Of a stretch of DNA of 64,000 bases, positions 63,498 through 64,000 are shown in pieces. How positions within the stretch are numbered: the stretch's first letter is position 1; the number at the start of each line of letters is the position of its first letter. Made by a program: the position numbers and the translations under genes. The notes under the pieces were generated by a model, which searched no databases, was not told where the DNA came from, and saw nothing but the letters and a program-made list of their open reading frames with translations. Source of the DNA: Aliishimia ponticola (GTDB lineage: Bacteria; Pseudomonadota; Alphaproteobacteria; Rhodobacterales; Rhodobacteraceae); assembly GCF_004803475.1 (NCBI RefSeq), contig NZ_SRKY01000004.1, positions 248,001-312,000 on the forward strand. Direction: 5' to 3'.

Positions 63498-64000
63498 ATG
63501 GCACAATCGGATCAAATTCCCACCGGGTCAGATTTCACCGCAAAATCCACCGGGACGGAGGTTCTCGGCAAGATCGACCTTAACGGCAAGACCGCGATTG
63601 TGACGGGCGGGTATAGCGGTATCGGACTGGAAACCGTGCGCGCGCTCACCGCCAAAGGCGTGCGGGTCATCGTGCCTGTCCGCTCCCCTAAGAAGGCACG
63701 AGATGCGCTCGCCCCGCTCGGCGACGCCGTGGAGTCGGCCCCGATGGACCTTGCCGATCTGGCCTCGGTCCAGGCGTTTGCCGCGTCGGTGGTGAATGGC
63801 CTGGGTCAGCTTGACCTGCTGATCAACAATGCCGGGATCATGGCCTGCCCTGAAACCCGCGTAGGCCCCGGTTGGGAAGCACAGTTCGGCGTCAATCACA
63901 TGGGTCATTTCGCGCTGACCAAGGCGCTGATGCCGCTTTTGCAAAAGACGCCCGGCGCCCGCGTTGTCAGCCTGTCGTCCACCGGGCACAAGCTAAGCGG
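63498..64000 (+). CDS. Short-chain dehydrogenase/reductase, N-terminal part (partial)
   Basis: The first 167 codons are present; the frame is open at the window edge. AGGAG precedes the ATG. The NAD(P) motif TGGYSGIG is near residue 40, a DLADL segment follows, NNAG is near residue 114 (LLINNAGIM), and VNHMGHFALT and RVVSLSS with the catalytic serine are near residues 134 and 158. The YxxxK motif would lie just beyond the end. The arrangement is that of the classical SDR branch close to retinol dehydrogenases; substrate unknown. Confidence 0.9.
   Translation, partial: MAQSDQIPTGSDFTAKSTGTEVLGKIDLNGKTAIVTGGYSGIGLETVRALTAKGVRVIVPVRSPKKARDALAPLGDAVESAPMDLADLASVQAFAASVVNGLGQLDLLINNAGIMACPETRVGPGWEAQFGVNHMGHFALTKALMPLLQKTPGARVVSLSSTGHKLS

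Noticed and set aside
63247-63504. 85-codon minus-strand frame as a transposase remnant
   Set aside because: I could not match it to any transposase motif, and no inverted repeats or target duplications were seen.

Overview
The window is a GC-rich, gene-dense chromosomal segment of an alphaproteobacterium, most likely of the family Rhodobacteraceae (Roseobacter group). The evidence is the gene set (type-B L36, GlnD, an RpoH sigma factor, taurine-pyruvate aminotransferase, ImuB), GAACN7GAAC-type SOS boxes, a CtrA-like box, and many ATGA or TGATG stop/start overlaps. I could not fix the genus. I see no prophage, transposase, integrase, plasmid or CRISPR signature.

Layout. 1-2170: end of mrdA, rodA and a hydroxyacid reductase. 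2348-7115 (minus): M3 peptidase, then coaBC-dut and a membrane-anchored E1-like protein. 7152-10593: chaN-rpoH (minus), divergent from comM, which has a CtrA-like box. 10577-13733 (minus): hydrolase, gshB, yraN, rsmI. 13807-17785 (plus): lipoprotein of the LpoA type and glnD. 17806-24563: an FGE-fold protein without the catalytic cysteines, zapE, an MFS carrier, then OCD-family, HAD, YaiI and S-formylglutathione hydrolase genes. 24560-28384 (minus): AEC carrier, Crp/Fnr regulator, a 575-base non-coding gap with a terminator and a CRP-like palindrome, GNAT, and glutathione-dependent formaldehyde dehydrogenase. 28551-30919: unknown gene and SOS-boxed imuB. 31396-36325 (minus): ctpA, envC-like, gpmI, N-formylglutamate amidohydrolase. 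36470-36765: tRNA-Val(GAC) and rpmJ. 36959-39721: ferric-iron binding protein and permease. 40019-42893: OmpA-family protein with internal repeats and a membrane helix-hairpin-helix protein.

42977-56250 holds a complete LivFGHMK-type importer with an acyl-CoA synthetase and a PaaK-like protein. It stands divergent from a PAS hybrid histidine kinase, an OmpR-type regulator and a formylglycine-generating enzyme with both catalytic cysteines. The arrangement suggests a regulated system that imports carboxylic acids and activates them with CoA; this is inference. 56401-56745 is a small, apparently SOS-controlled protein made of two copies of one motif. 56814-61712 is the taurine locus: tauABC (minus) and tpa (plus), where taurine is imported and transaminated to sulfoacetaldehyde. 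The window closes with an unknown membrane protein and the start of an SDR oxidoreductase.

The signals I find most worth following are the second SOS box and its two-repeat protein, the SOS-boxed imuB with no imuA or dnaE2 beside it, the non-coding gap at 26.2-26.8 kb, the periplasmic insert in the TauC-like permease, the PaaK homologue without its ATP-binding loop, and two GTAG-headed palindromic (REP-like) elements.
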